This document shows, piece by piece, positions 27,319 to 47,448 of a DNA stretch of 64,000 nucleotides. This DNA is from Piromyces finnis. Its lineage: Eukaryota; Neocallimastigomycota; Neocallimastigomycetes; Neocallimastigales; Neocallimastigaceae. Within the stretch, counting starts at the first letter, position 1; every line of letters begins with the position of its first letter. The stretch lies in the NCBI GenBank assembly GCA_002104945.1, contig MCFH01000004.1:186001-250000 (forward strand). Reading direction: 5' to 3'. Made by a program: the position numbers and the translations under genes. The notes under the pieces are model-generated. The model did not search any database, had not been told where the DNA came from, and saw only the letters and a list, made by a program, of their open reading frames with translations.

Positions 27319-28064
27319 ATTTAATTTATCATATAATATTTTTATATCTTAATTATATAAATAAATTAAATAGAAAGATAAATGAAATAATAAAATAAAA
27401 AATAAAAAAAAAAAAATTATTTATTTTGTTAAATAAAAAATAAAAAAAGGAAAGTAAAAAACGATAGATACGTTTTTACTTTTCTATGTATTTATACTAT
27501 AGAAATACAATAGTAGTATAAATATTAAATATATCAAATTGTATAAATTAAAAAAAATAATAAAATAATTTAAAAAAAAAAAAAGCAAAGAAAAAATAAA
27601 TAAATTTCTTTTAAAAAAATCGATAAATTGAGTTAATTTTTTAAATAGATAAAGTATGCAAAGTATCTAACAAAAAGAAACAAATAGATGGTGATGTTAT
27701 TTATAATAAATTTTTACTTTTAGGTCATGTGTTTTATAATAGTAAAAATATGTTATAATCTTAAATTGTAAAAGGAAAAATTTCAAGGAAGAAAAATAAT
27801 TTTTAAAGTTATTTTATTTATTTTTACAATATTAAAATTGATTATTAAATAAAGTATTATATATGGAAGAAGAAAAGTAGAGAGAGGAAAAAAAAAAGAA
27901 GAAAAATAAAATTAAATAAATATTATATTTTATTAATAGATTATACCCAAATTATATATGAATTAAAAGGAATAAATAAAAAAAAAGATATAAAATAATA
28001 TAAAAATTATTTTAATTTTATTTTTTTAAAGAAAAAAACAAAACTATTTATATTTTTAAACTAT
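27319..28064. other. Convergent intergenic region (3' ends of the expansin and MCM6 genes)
   Basis: AT-rich; both flanking genes end here. The only structure is a pair of hairpins at 27452-27523, described separately. Confidence 0.6.
27452..27523 (+). terminator. Two adjacent stem-loops in the expansin 3' region
   Basis: Hairpin 1: AAGTAAAAAACG (27452-27463) pairs with CGTTTTTACTT (27471-27481) around ATAGATA, with one bulged A. Hairpin 2: ATTTATACTA (27490-27499) pairs with TAGTATAAAT (27514-27523). They lie about 135-205 bases after the stop. A role in 3'-end formation or mRNA stability is only inferred; A/T-rich pairing is common by chance. Confidence 0.3.
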
Positions 28065-32701
<4,637 letters not shown>

Positions 32702-33603
32702 TTAATTTATATATACTTTAATAAAATAGATTCCAAATGATATATTATAATTCTAAGCAATGCTATTTTATGAATGGTGTATTGTTAAATATTAATGGAA
32801 TTTATATAGTTAATTAATGAACTAATTAACTTTCAATATACAATTTTGAAATTAGAAATTTTAAATTCTCAACAAAGATTTTTCCTTAAAAGTTAATGAA
32901 TTTTATTTTTTATTTGTAAAGTTAACTTGATTGTGAAAGAGGTATAATAATAATTTAATAATAATATATTTTTGTAAAGAGAATATTAAAATATAATAAA
33001 TATTGAAGTTTTTTTTTAATTATTATTAAATTATTATTTGGTTAAATTTATTATAAAGTAAATGTGTTAATATACTTTTATAAAAAAAATTATTTTTTTT
33101 ATTTTATTTTTCAAAAAATTTTTAATAATTATTTATTATATTTAAAATTTAAAAATCCAATCAATATATATAATTTAAGAAATATTAAAATAATAATTAA
33201 ATACTTTTACTATCTATTAAAGTTTTACTATTATAAAAAAATATATATTATATATAATGGAAAACTAAAAAATCAAACGCTAATGAAGAGTTTATACAAA
33301 GAAATAAAACACATTAATTATATTTAATAACTAAAAAAAATAATAGTTTATATATGCAAACAAGCTTTATATATAAAAATTTTCAATTATTTTTAATTAT
33401 TTTATTTAATATATTTTTATTATTTGAGTATAATTATACATAGAAATGAATTGGATATCATCTAATATAGGTCTGAATTTTATAGTTTAATTTTTTTTTT
33501 TGCTAAAATTAAATCAATAGTAATTGACTGATAAAATAAAATCCTGATTTTTATTTTTATCATTAATTTATAAAACTAATGAATAAATTCTTTATTTTTC
33601 GGT
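32702..33603. other. Intergenic region upstream of MCM6
   Basis: It separates the 3' end of the phosphatase gene from the 5' end of MCM6, both on the minus strand. A fortuitous AT-rich frame at 33064-33327 has Lys/Tyr/Ile/Asn composition typical of non-coding sequence here and is not called. Confidence 0.6.
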
Positions 33604-35558
<1,955 letters not shown>

Positions 35559-36761
35559 TTTTATTAAATATTATAATTAGTAATTAGTAGAGAAAAAGAA
35601 AAAAATTGAAAAATTAAACTTCTCAATTGTGGATAATTTATCTAATAATATATTAATAATATATAATAATGTATTATCTGAATCTGATCTTTAATTTTTA
35701 AAGTTTTTTTGCGAAGTTAAAAAAAATATATATATATATATATTAATGTATACATTATGTATTGATTAATATCATATTATCGAATACATTGTATACAACA
35801 AATTTAGTAATGTAAATAAATGTAAGTTAATTTTAAGGATTCTACCTTATTCTTTGATATATTCTAAATTATCTATTTATATAATTATTTATTCATTTAT
35901 TTAACATTAATTAATTATATTAATTAATTATTAAACTTTCAAATATTAATTAAATTCTCAATAATATCTTTATCCATTTTAAGAGATATCGAACTTTATA
36001 TTTTTTTCTTTTTACCTTAAAAAACAAAATCCTAAATTATATCAAAAAGAAATTAAAAAAAAAAAAAAGAAAAAAGAAAAAAGAATAAAAAGTAATATTT
36101 TTAAAAAACAGATAATAATATATTTTTATTTAATATTTGAAAATTTTAAAGATATATTAATATAAAGGAATATTATTATTAAATACATGAATGAATTCAA
36201 CTTGAAAATAAAATGATTTTGAAAAAGAAAATAATTTATTCATAAAATAACAATCGAGAGGAGGGAGAAAAAAATTAATTCGAGTTAAAAAAAAAATTGA
36301 CCATATAATTTATATTTATAATTTAAAATTAGAGAAAAAGTAAATCATACATCAATTGATATTATTTTTTTGAAATGATTAAAATTATAAACCTTTATCA
36401 ATTGAAAAGCAAACCTATTGATATAAATAATGAAAAATATGATAAAACAAAATAATAATAATAAAAAAAAAGCACTTTAATATTTTTATATATTGAAAAA
36501 AAAAGGAGTATTAATGGAAAATTAAAACAAAATGCTAAATATCAATTAAATATATAATTAAAAGAATATTGCTTTTATTATCAATAATAATAATAATAAT
36601 AAATCAATAACTAATATTTCTAATATGTAAAAACAGGAGAAACAACAACAACAGAAAAAATAATAAACATTCATATAAATTTATATAATATTATACTCAT
36701 TAATTTTAAATTTCAAATTATTATATTATATAATTAAGATAAAATAAAACTATACAATACA
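35559..36761. other. Divergent promoter region between the phosphatase and cornichon genes
   Basis: The two genes are transcribed away from each other, so both promoters must lie in these 1.2 kb. The sequence is AT-rich with poly-A runs; I see no recognisable element. Confidence 0.55.
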
Positions 36762-37722
36762 ATGGGAGGTGAAGCTCTTTTATTCTTATTCGCAGCTATT
36801 TTGTCTGCATTATTATTATTCATTATGGTTTACTTTGTATCCTTTTTATATATATTTTACTTTTAATTATTAAAATACTAAAAAAAAAGGCATATTGTTA
36901 TTTTCCTTAATTGCTTTCTTTTTCTTCTAAAAAAAAATCAATAATAATGACTAGATAATTATGTTCTCTGATTTAGAATGTGATTATATTAATCCAATTG
37001 ATCTCTGTTCCAAGTTAAACCAAGTATGTTTTAATATTTCAATTAATCAAAAATAGTAAATAATAAATTATAGTTCCACTAATAATTTATTTATTTATAT
37101 AATTATTTGTATATTAAATTATATAATAATAGTTTGTTTTACCAAACTATATAGCTCATACTGTATTAACTGTATTATTCCTACTTACTGGAAAATGGTT
37201 GTCATTCTTATTCAATTTACCTTTAGTAATTTACAATGTTAAAAGGTAAGGAACAGTGTTTTTTAAAAAAATAATAATTTAAGTAAATAAATAATCAAAG
37301 TAACTTTTTTTTTTTTTTTAATAATGTTATTAAAATAAAAATAAATCAATATAATACAAAAATAGATATATGGATAATAAGCATATGTATGATGCTACTG
37401 AAATCTTTAGAACTCTTTCATATGATAAGAAGGAAAGCTTTATTAAATTAATATTTTTCTTTATTTCATTCTTCTTATGTAAGCTAATTTTTTATTAAAA
37501 AATTATAAATAATTTTTTAACTGTACAATGTTTTAATACTAACAAATCGAATATTTTTTGAATTTATTTAATATGAAATAAAAAGACCTCTATGGGTATG
37601 CTATTTATTATAATTTATAATTAAATATTTTAATTGATTATATTTCTAATTATATATTTTTAATATATATTAATTATTTATATATCAACAGAATGGTTAT
37701 GTCTATTTTACATAACAAATAA
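36762..37722 (+). CDS. ERV14: Cornichon / Erv14 family COPII cargo receptor, 6 exons including a 10-nt micro-exon
   Basis: Exons 36762-36836, 36955-37023, 37133-37245, 37366-37478, 37586-37595 and 37692-37722 give 136 residues (yeast Erv14 is 138). Hydrophobic segments are at the N-terminus (ALLFLFAAILSALLLFIMVYF), in the middle (HTVLTVLFLLTGKWLSFLF) and at the C-terminus (FKLIFF-type and YLYGMVMSIL). Diagnostic motifs are DYINPIDLCSKLN and DATEIFRTLSYDKKESF, both strongly conserved in Erv14/cornichon. Role in the family: binds transmembrane cargo in the endoplasmic reticulum and links it to Sec24 for COPII export. Odd: exon 5 is only 10 nt, but it is needed to join TTCTTAT to AATGG in frame and restores the expected YLYGM motif. 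Confidence 0.95.
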
Positions 37723-39588
37723 ATTAATATCAATACAAAATACCAGAAATCAGGAATTTAAAAGCATAAAATAGCTTTATCATTTATAGAATTTTGAAAT
37801 AAAATGATAATACTTTATTTAAATATAATTTATACTAATTAATAAATGCAAAATAAAATTTAATATTAAAACATAATACTTTTATATATATATATATAAC
37901 AAATATAAATAAAAGAATAAAGAATGAATAAAATATTTATTAAATTAATATTTTTAGTATTGGTAATAATAAATAATAATGAACTTGGTATACTAATAAT
38001 ATGAATTTTAAATAAATGATTAATTTATCACATGGTTTATAATAATAAAATAGAGGTTCATCAATATTCCTTGTTATGATAATACTTTAAAATGGTTATT
38101 GTTGTTGTTGTTGTACTCTTCTTTTATAACGTTTTTTAAAAATATGATTTATCATATAACTCATTAATCTCAAATATTCATTGTTTATTTGAATTTTTAT
38201 ATATAATATAATACTCGTTTTGTTTTACTTTTATGATAATTAATTTCTTTCTTTTTTTTTTTATTTTTATATAACATTATATAAGATATAAAACAACAAC
38301 AACAATTCAAATTTTATTCACAGTTATTTATGTTATAAAATATTTGAAATATGCTCAATTATTTTTATATATATAATATGCAAAACTTTATTAAATAAAT
38401 AACTATCTTTAACTAAATATATAAGGAAAGAAAAAAAGATTACTTCTTAATATCAATTTTAATATAATTTTTTCAAATTTTTAAATCAATATTATGTATA
38501 TTTACTTTAAATATGGCATTATTATTATTCTAATTATTATTATTATTCACAGCTACATCACATAAGGTAACTTTACAAAAAAAAATTAATATTTATATAA
38601 TTAAAGTTTATATAAAATTAGTAAATTTATAAAAATATCAGCAAACCTTAAATAACTATAAATAAATGGTGTTATATTTTATATTTTCTTAATTTTTATT
38701 ATTCTGATATAAAATAAAAATTATTATAAACTTATTTTCAGTAATTTTTTTATATAAATATATATTTATATTTGAAGTTTATTATTATTTATTTATAAAT
38801 TTTAAAGAATATCAAATAGCATAGTAAAAACTTTATATTAATATTAAAAAAGAAAAATATTATAATAAGTATTAAATAAAAAAGTCGTTTTAGTATTTAT
38901 AGATATGATTTTTTCATTTACTTGACTTTTTCTTATGGTTTTGAAAAAAGTTTTATTAGCTTATAAAAAAAATTAAATAAATAAAAAAAAAAACATAAAA
39001 TCCACAATTTATTTAATTTAATGAATGCATAAATATATATTAAATAAATTAAGATTATATATTTAAATTAATAAACAAATAAATAATTTTTTAATTTATT
39101 TTTTTAATAAAAATATATTAAATAAAATTAAATAAACAAACTTTGAAAAATAAATAAAGAAATTTTTAACCAATTTTTTTTTAAAAAAAAAAAATAGCTA
39201 AAGAAAAAATAACATAAAAGTACAAATTATAATTTATTATTATAAAAAAACTTAACTTCAGGTATTAATATACTTCTTTAATAAGTCATTTGATTAAGAT
39301 TCATCTATACATCATTATTTAAGCATATATAAAAAAGATTAAATGGATATATCTATATAATGTTTTACTCTTTTATATTAATATTAAAATAAACCATTAT
39401 TGAACAGTAATATATATATATATATATATTATATATAAAGCAAAACAAAAAAAAAAAAAAAAAAAAAAAAAAAACATATAAGATAAAATATATTATAGAT
39501 TAAATATTATTTTTATTATTGATAATTTCATAGAGTAAAAAAAAAAAATAAGGCTGGCTATAATATAAAAAAAGAAAATTTTAATGAA
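37723..39588. other. AT-rich intergenic region
   Basis: No gene seen on either strand. A/T repeats, a pure A run at 39449-39473 and dinucleotide TA runs occur near 39412-39436. A short upstream ATG (39584) overlaps the next gene's start. Confidence 0.55.
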
Positions 39589-42500
39589 ATGGATTATGCA
39601 AATAATGTTCAAGATAACATAGAAGCAACAGATGAATATAATGATGTTGGTTATAGCCAAACTCACTTGATTGAAAAATTAGTACATGAAAATTATATTA
39701 ATAACAATAAGGATAATGATGATGATAAATATTTCAATGATTGTAATAAAACAAGTCCTAAACAACATAATCTTAAAATATTTCGAGACCAAAAAAATAA
39801 CTATAGTAATATAAATTCATATGGTGATTCATCAATTACGGAAAGTAATGAAAATGATGATATAGAAAATGAAATGAAAAAAGATCAAAGTAGAAAAAAA
39901 AATAAAAGTATAGAAGAATTTAATAACAAAGAGAAATTAAGAGAAAAAGGAAATATATTTGTAACAAAAGAAAAAAAAAACGATGATGATGAAGATAAAC
40001 AGCAAAATAATAGAAGTGAAGTAGGTGGTAATATAAAATATATGACCATTTCTACATCCGATACTCCAAAGGAAAATATTAATCAGGATTCATTTAATTC
40101 TCATAATCAAGCTGGACAGCCTTCAAATATAAATTATAATTCCATTAATAATAATAGTGATCAAAATAACACATCTATTAACAACACTAATGAAAACAAT
40201 ATAAACAATAATATCGATAATAATAATAATAATAAAGTTATCAATAATAATGTTAGTACTAGTTGCCAGAATACAGGATTAAACAAGAGTCCCACCGTAA
40301 TATTAAATAATGAATATATACTCATTAATAACAATAATGATGAGAATAATTCATATAATAGCAATGTAAATGAAAAGCTGTCATTTAATAATCAAAATAA
40401 TAATAGTAATCATAAAAACTATAATGAACCAATATCAAATCCGTTTAGAGATCCTAGTGATCATACTGGTGTGATTTCTGAGATTTATCATAATAACAAT
40501 CAGGTTGATATTGCCACTATCCCTGTGAAAGATATTGTTGATCTACTAACTGAGAATAATAAAAATAATAAAACTGGAAATCCAATAAATGATGAAAAAT
40601 CATTAAAATTCAATTTAACACCAGATGTAACAAAAAGTTCTAAAAATTCTGAAACTATCAAAAAAGAAGAAAATAAAAAAAGGAATGGAAATAGTATTAT
40701 AACTTATAATAATTTTGGTTCTTCAGACTCAAATAGTTTAGGTGAAAGAACAAGTGTATCATCCCTATATAATAGTGATAAAAGATATACCTCTAGATAT
40801 AAAATTTATTCGGAATCATCTTCATCAATTACAGTAGCTTTTGATACTTCTCGAGAAGATACATTAACTATTTATTTATTTAATAATATATATTATATCA
40901 TTGTTCTTTATTTTATGATTATTGTTTCCTTATTCTCTATATCTTATAGTCATAGCACCACAGAATGGATGAGTATTTATGTAAATATAACATCAGAAGA
41001 TTGGGGAAATTATATAAACTCAAATACTTCAATATCAGCCAATTATATTGAAATATAGTAATTATTAATTTATATATATTTGCCTATTTTTTAAATTTTT
41101 ATTATAATTAAATAAAAATTATATTCCTATAACTTGATTTTATTTATATATACATATATTTAAATTTATAATAACATATAATATTTTATCCTTTTTAATA
41201 TATTATTTTTTTCTCATATAAAAATTATATTTTGAAAAAAGTGAATGGGGTTTAAATAAAATATGTTTAACAGAGGATGTTTCATCAGTCACTTCTCCAG
41301 TAAAAAGTAATAAAAAAATTTGTACAGATAAATGTGTTCATGCTGTTTGTGGTCATTATACCTGTCTCTCAATGTACGATAACATCAAAGAAGATGATGA
41401 AAGTCTTTCTATTGTCTTTTTTCATAATTTAAAATCATTATTTGACTATCGTCCAAGTAATAATCATTATATTAGCAAAGATAATGATAATACTAATATA
41501 ATTAATGGTGTAAACAATTATATGAAAGGTAATTATAAAAATAGTTATATTAAAAACAATAGTCAAAACATTGTATCATTTATGCATAAAAATAATATAC
41601 AAGCAAGAAGTGTTGATTATACAAATTTAAATAAAATTATGAATTATAATAAAACAAACTATGTAGTCTATAATAACGATATTGTAGTTGAATATAACGA
41701 AAACCCAAAAAAAGAAGTAGAACAGTATCACTATCCTACTGAAGAAGATGATGAAAATAAAATTATAAATATTGGAATTTTGATGGATGATGACTATATT
41801 TATGAACAGATGAAAAGTTCGAATAATTATGAAATTTCTATTGATAATTATACTTATAAATTTATTCAAAATGGAGATTCTATAACTCAACAGCAAGCAT
41901 TAAGTGAACCAAGTGAAATGTCCGCCAATATTTTTGATACTGATATATGCACTGAAATAGGAAAAGTTGAAGGCTATGTCAATGTTTGCTATTCCTGTGA
42001 AGCAATAATATTATTTATATTTACTTTAATTATCATTAAAATTATTCATTATAAAAGATTGACAGTAAGTGATGAAATCTATGAAGATACCTCAGATTTT
42101 GGTTCAAACTCTTTTTATAGTTTAACGGGATCAGAAAGAAATGAAAGTTTGCCTTCTGTTGTTAACAATCCATATAGTGTAAGAGTCTTTTATGTATATA
42201 TATATATATTATTATTATTATTATTATTATTTATTATATTCATTTGATTTTTTTTTAACATAATATATATATAATTTTTATTTGATAGTTTCCAATGAAT
42301 TATAACCATATAGCAACTACAAATCAACCAAATTATAATAATAGTATAAGAAATAGTAATATTGAAAATAATAATATGAATATTAACAATATTGAGGATA
42401 ATGTTAGTGATATTATAGAAAATGAAAATGCGAATGATATTATTACTATAACTCAATTAAAAAATCACCAACCAAAATCTATTTTAAAAAAATCAGTAAC

Positions 42501-44336
42501 TATCAATAATATTAGACCTATGATGAAAAACAGTAGTAAAGATTTATTAGGATATAATATTAATTTAAAAAGTTCTGAAAAACCTAGACGACATGCTACC
42601 ATTAATGAAAGACCTTCACAAAGAGCAAGAAAATTTTCTGCATCACCAACCCTATCCGGAACTAATATTATTTCATCAAATAAATTATCAGTAGGTGTTA
42701 ATAAACCTGTTCCAAAAGGAATTCTAAGAAATACTACACTTAGAGAAAGTGCACTTCACTATACTAACCGTGATCATCTTTTTGTAAGAGAAAGAGATAG
42801 TGATTTTAAATTAATTAAATCTAATTCTGCTGATAATTTATGCAATCGATCTATTCAAAATAATAGAAGAGTAATTTTAAAAAATAGACTTGAACCACAA
42901 GAATTTATAATAAATGAAGAAAATTTATATAACAATATCAACATAGGAAAAGAAAAAGAATATGAAACTGGAGAACAAATAAAAATACTAAAAACATATG
43001 ATATCTCATTAAGTAAGAAAAAAAAAAACATATTTTCTTTATTTTCTAAATTACATATTTGAAAAAAATTTATATATAAATATATTAAAAATTTTAAATG
43101 TTAAAAGCATTTATAAATATGGTTTATATATGTATATAATTTTTAAACATAATAACAATTAATATTTTTATAATCATATTATAAATATTATTCTTCAATA
43201 ATTTTAGATGAAACGGATGAGGCTATACGTCCAAAAAGAGACACTGTAATAGATATTGATCCATTAAATAAAACATCAGAAATTAGTTCAACTAAAGATG
43301 AAATTAAAGATATTTACGATGAACCAACATCCTTTGTAAAAACACCATTAACTAAGCATTTATCCACAGTAAGTCGAAGAAAAAGTACATTTTATACTAA
43401 TTTTGAAAATAGAGAAATAAGTTCATTTAGTATGAGTGAAAGAGGGCTTAACTATAAAGGAAATTATAATATGTCATTTAATCGACTAAATGCTCCAAAT
43501 AGCCAATACTTTCAACAACAACAATTAAGAAAACAATGTCGTTTCTCAATTATTGCTCTTTCTAAGGATGAAAATAATAATGGAGCAAATATTAAGATTC
43601 CATTGAACAATGCTTCCAACGAAGACAATAATTATATTATAGGGCATTCTACTGATCCATCAGTATTATTAAATCTCAACATTACTAAAAATTCAAACTC
43701 AAATAAGCATTCTGCTGTTGTCGTACGAAAACCAACTGATTTATTAAAAATTGGACAAACTAAGTTTATTTGTTATTGTTACATAATTATTTGTATTATA
43801 ACGCTTGCATTATGTAAGTAATCGATAAACAAAATTAATTAAATAGTACATATAATTTTTTTATTTAATTAAATAGATAATTAACTTATTATTAATAAAT
43901 ATTAATAATATAATTTTTTTAAATGTATATAAAAGTATGTTTTTGTATAATTGCAATTATTAGTTGGACAAAAATTAGAACAAGATCAAAAGTTAAAGCA
44001 ATCGGTTCTGCCTATAGTCCTGATAAAATGATTGTTATAAATGTTTCATTATTACATTTTGTCATAGGTAATTTTAATATTTTTTTTTAAATATAAATAT
44101 TCAAATTTATGTATAGCGTTTTTTTTTTTATTATCATATATAAAGAGTCATTTAATTTTTTAAAACCTATTATAGTTATATAATTTGAGTAATTATATAT
44201 AAAAAGCATTATTAATAATATAATTATTTAAATAACAATAGGTACAACTATTCAAGTAGTAACATCATTAATCATTATTTATTCCTATATATATTCATTC
44301 AATGTCATCAAAAAGACATTATACAAAAACGAATAA
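39589..44336 (+). CDS. Large, disordered four-TM membrane protein, possibly distantly Sur7/PalI/claudin-like
   Basis: Exons 39589-41057, 41242-42178, 42289-43012, 43208-43817, 43964-44067 and 44242-44336 give 1312 residues; phases match at all joins. Four hydrophobic segments lie at about 427-453, 741-760, 1230-1247 and within 1268-1303. The N-terminal 420 residues are Asn/Ser-rich and probably cytosolic. The first outside loop (about 454-740) begins with EWGLNKIC (491-498) and has further cysteines (CTDKC, CGHYTC), recalling the W-GL-C signature of claudin and Sur7/PalI loops. The inner loop (about 760-1230) is basic and low-complexity, with repeated SILKK/GILRN-like motifs. I do not recognise the family with certainty; the four-TM plan with one large cysteine-bearing first loop is the only basis for the suggestion. 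The exon 4/5 junction was placed to keep frame; a GTAAGT four bases upstream would give a stop. Confidence 0.7.
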
Positions 44337-45058
44337 GCATTTTAAACTATATAATGTATATATATTCATTGTTGTATATTTGAATAATTAGAATTAAAAC
44401 TTAGAATATTCATCGTCTAGTTAATTATTTAATAATTTTTTTTAATATTTTATGTTTTTTTTTTTTTTTTTTTTTGTAATCCTTTTCTAAATGTAAAAAT
44501 TTTGATTTTATATTGAGAATATAAAGAGCTATAATATTTATATGTTTATATATTTTTTTAAAAAAAAAAAAAAAAGTTATTCTTAACAAATATTATCTCC
44601 TCTCACCCCTATTAATAATATATTTTACTATCTAAGCTAAAAATTGTAACCTATAAATTGTAAAAAAAAAATGTAAAATAAAAAATAAAATAAACAAAAA
44701 GCATTTATATATATATATATATGTTTTAAATATAAGCATATAAATAAAATGATAAAAAAAATATTGTAAATAAATTTATAAATAAATAAACAAGTATTTT
44801 AGTAAAAAAAAAAAAAAAAAAAAAAAAAAACCGTTTTATTTATATTTTTATTAATTATATAATTTTTATATTGTAACTGTTATTATCGTTGTATCCTTTT
44901 ATTATAATATATAAAATAATATTATAATAATTTTTTTATTTAAATTAGATTTCTGATTCTTTATTGTTTTTATTTTAGAAATTTTAATCTATTTTATTAC
45001 TTTTTCTTTTTATCTTTTTATTATTTATTTATTATATAAGATATAACAATATTTTTTT
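44337..45058. other. Convergent intergenic region
   Basis: 3' ends of the four-TM gene and the pullulanase gene. It holds T and A homopolymers (44457-44475, 44804-44830). No gene seen. Confidence 0.6.
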
Positions 45059-47448
45059 TTATTTCTTACTATGAATTTTAACACTTTCAGTATCAGCTAA
45101 AATAACAGTACTAAGTCCTGGGATTATAATAGATGTTTCATTAGTAATAGGGAAATTTATATCACTTTCCTCATTACTTAAATCACAAAAAACAATTGTC
45201 CAATCTTGTTCTGGAAGACCGACTTCAATTTCTTCCTTTTCAGCATTAAAGAAAATCATTAAAGTTTTATAAGGGTCATTATTGGAATGATTATCAATAA
45301 TAACCCCTATTGTATTTATATTTTCAATATCAATAAATGATATATTCTTCCAAATTTCCATTCGATTATTCATACGGAATGCAGGATGTTCCTTTCTAAA
45401 CTTAATTAAATTCTTATAATAAGTAAAAGTAGAATAATATCTTCCCTTTTTACTCCAGTCTATAGCATTAATAATATCACCAGATTTATAACTATTCTCA
45501 TCCATTTTCTTAGTACGTAATATTTCTTCTCCTTCATGAATAAATGGTAAACCCTGAGATAAAAGAACAATGGCCATAGCTAATTGATCCATTTTAATTC
45601 TTTCATCATCAGTAACCTCTAATTTTTTAGTAGAAAGACATATTTTATCCCAGAGACAAAGATTATCGTGACATGAAGCATAATTAATAATTTGACTTGG
45701 AGTTCTAACTCTTGGACAAATTGTTTTACAACTTGGATGGCCAATAGACCCAGAGATAAGAATCTTAAATATTTCCTTATTAATTTCTTTACTACCAGTA
45801 GCGAAACCTAAACCATATTTATTAAAAACAGAACCAACTAAACTATCACGAATTTCATCATTAAACATACCAATATTAATTAAACTTTCATGTGTAGCAT
45901 TGCTTCGAGTACTTCTCTTACTATCTATTAATGGTGAATCACAGCATGTCCATCCTTCACCATATATAATAATACTTGGATCTATAGTATCAATCATATC
46001 TCTTATTTGTTTCATTGTTTCCATATCAATCAATCCCATTAAATCAAAGCGGAATCCATCTACATGATATTCATTGATCCAATAAGCAACTGAATCTAGT
46101 ATATACTTTCTTACCATAGCTCTTTCAGAAGCTATTTCATTACCACAACCAGAACCATTACTAAATTGACCAAATTTATCCATTCTATAATAATAACCTG
46201 GAATAATTTTATTAAATTCGGAAGATTTAGTATGAAAAGTATGATTATAGACTACATCCATTATAACACGAATTCCTTTATCGTGAAAAGCTTTAATAAG
46301 AGATTTTAATTCCATTATTCTATTAATTGGATTATCAGGACTAGTAGCGTATGATCCTTCTGGAATATTATAATTTAAAGGATTATAACCCCAATTATAT
46401 GTATCGAATGGCTTTGTTTCGTCTACATCATCATAATCATAAATAGGAAGAAGTTGGACATGGGTAACTCCTAATTCACAAATATGATCCATACCAGTAG
46501 AATAGCCGTCTGGAGATTTTGTATTGAGTTCTGTCAAGCCAAGATATTGACCTTTTCTTGAAACACCAGAGCAAGGATGCATAGTCATATCTCTTACGTG
46601 ACATTCATATACAATAGCGTCAGTTGGTGAAGATAATGGGTTCAATTTTTGACAAACTTCACGTAAAGAATCTTCTTGCCAACCTGGTATTTGTTCATCT
46701 ATTCTTCCTAAATCACAAATATATGCGTAATGTCCATTAATACTACACGCTTTAGCATATGGATCCATAGCTTCATAATCTTTAAATTCAATACTATTTA
46801 AATCAAAACTATCAAGAGATTCTATTTTTCATATAATTATAATATAATAGAATACATATAAAATAGTTAATAAAAATTATTTAATATATAAAATATTGAA
46901 AAAAAAAATTATATATAAAATATAAATAAAATAGCTCTTATTTATTCCAGAAAAAAAAAACCTTTTGAATAATTAAAACCATCCAATGGGTCCGTCAATT
47001 CTGTTTGTTTCAAAAATATATTTAAAGCACTAATATTTTTTGGGAGCTTTACACAATAAGTATAGTACCAACCATCCAAATCCTCTAATATTTCCACAGC
47101 CCAAATACCCTGAGTATTTTCATTACAATAATTATAGCTATCATCAAATGAAGTATTCTTTTCTATAACATTTTTATTAGAAATGGTTTGTTTAAACATT
47201 CTATACTGACGATCTGGAGAGTTTTTTTGAACATGGGAATCAATATTGGTTTTTGAATATAAATTCAAAGTAACAAGTTTAGCCGTTGGTGCCCACAGCT
47301 TAAATATTGATTTTTCTGGAGTATAGTTTAAACCTAAATCATTTCCGGTATAATAATTTGAGGTTGAAAATATTTTGGATTTATATAAAATTTCATTCTC
47401 TAAATTTTCTTTGTTAACTTTCTCTACTGGAATAACTTTTGATTCCAT
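45059..47448 (-). CDS. Type I pullulanase / glycogen-debranching enzyme, GH13, bacterial type
   Basis: Two exons, 47448-46962 and 46821-45059, give 749 residues. An N-terminal CBM48-like beta domain (about 45-160, FKLWAPTAKLVTL, DGWYYTY) is followed by the GH13 barrel. Seen: YNWGYNP (304-310), the near match to the type I pullulanase signature YNWGYDP; region I DVVYNH (351-356); nucleophile D422 in GFRFDLMG; acid/base E451 in IYGEGWT; HDN with D548; then a C-terminal beta domain. Function in the family: hydrolysis of alpha-1,6 branches in pullulan, starch or glycogen limit dextrins. No signal peptide, so probably cytosolic and acting on storage glycogen. Most fungi use the bifunctional Gdb1 instead; the resemblance to Firmicutes PulA suggests horizontal transfer (inferred). 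Codon use and the AT-rich intron match the host. The GTG six bases upstream is not used; the first ATG is taken. The 5' splice site (GTTTTT) is weak but is the only one that keeps frame. Confidence 0.9.

Noticed and set aside
33064-33327. Open frame of 87 codons upstream of MCM6
   Set aside because: Lys/Tyr/Ile/Asn-only composition, no motif; typical of chance frames in this A/T content.
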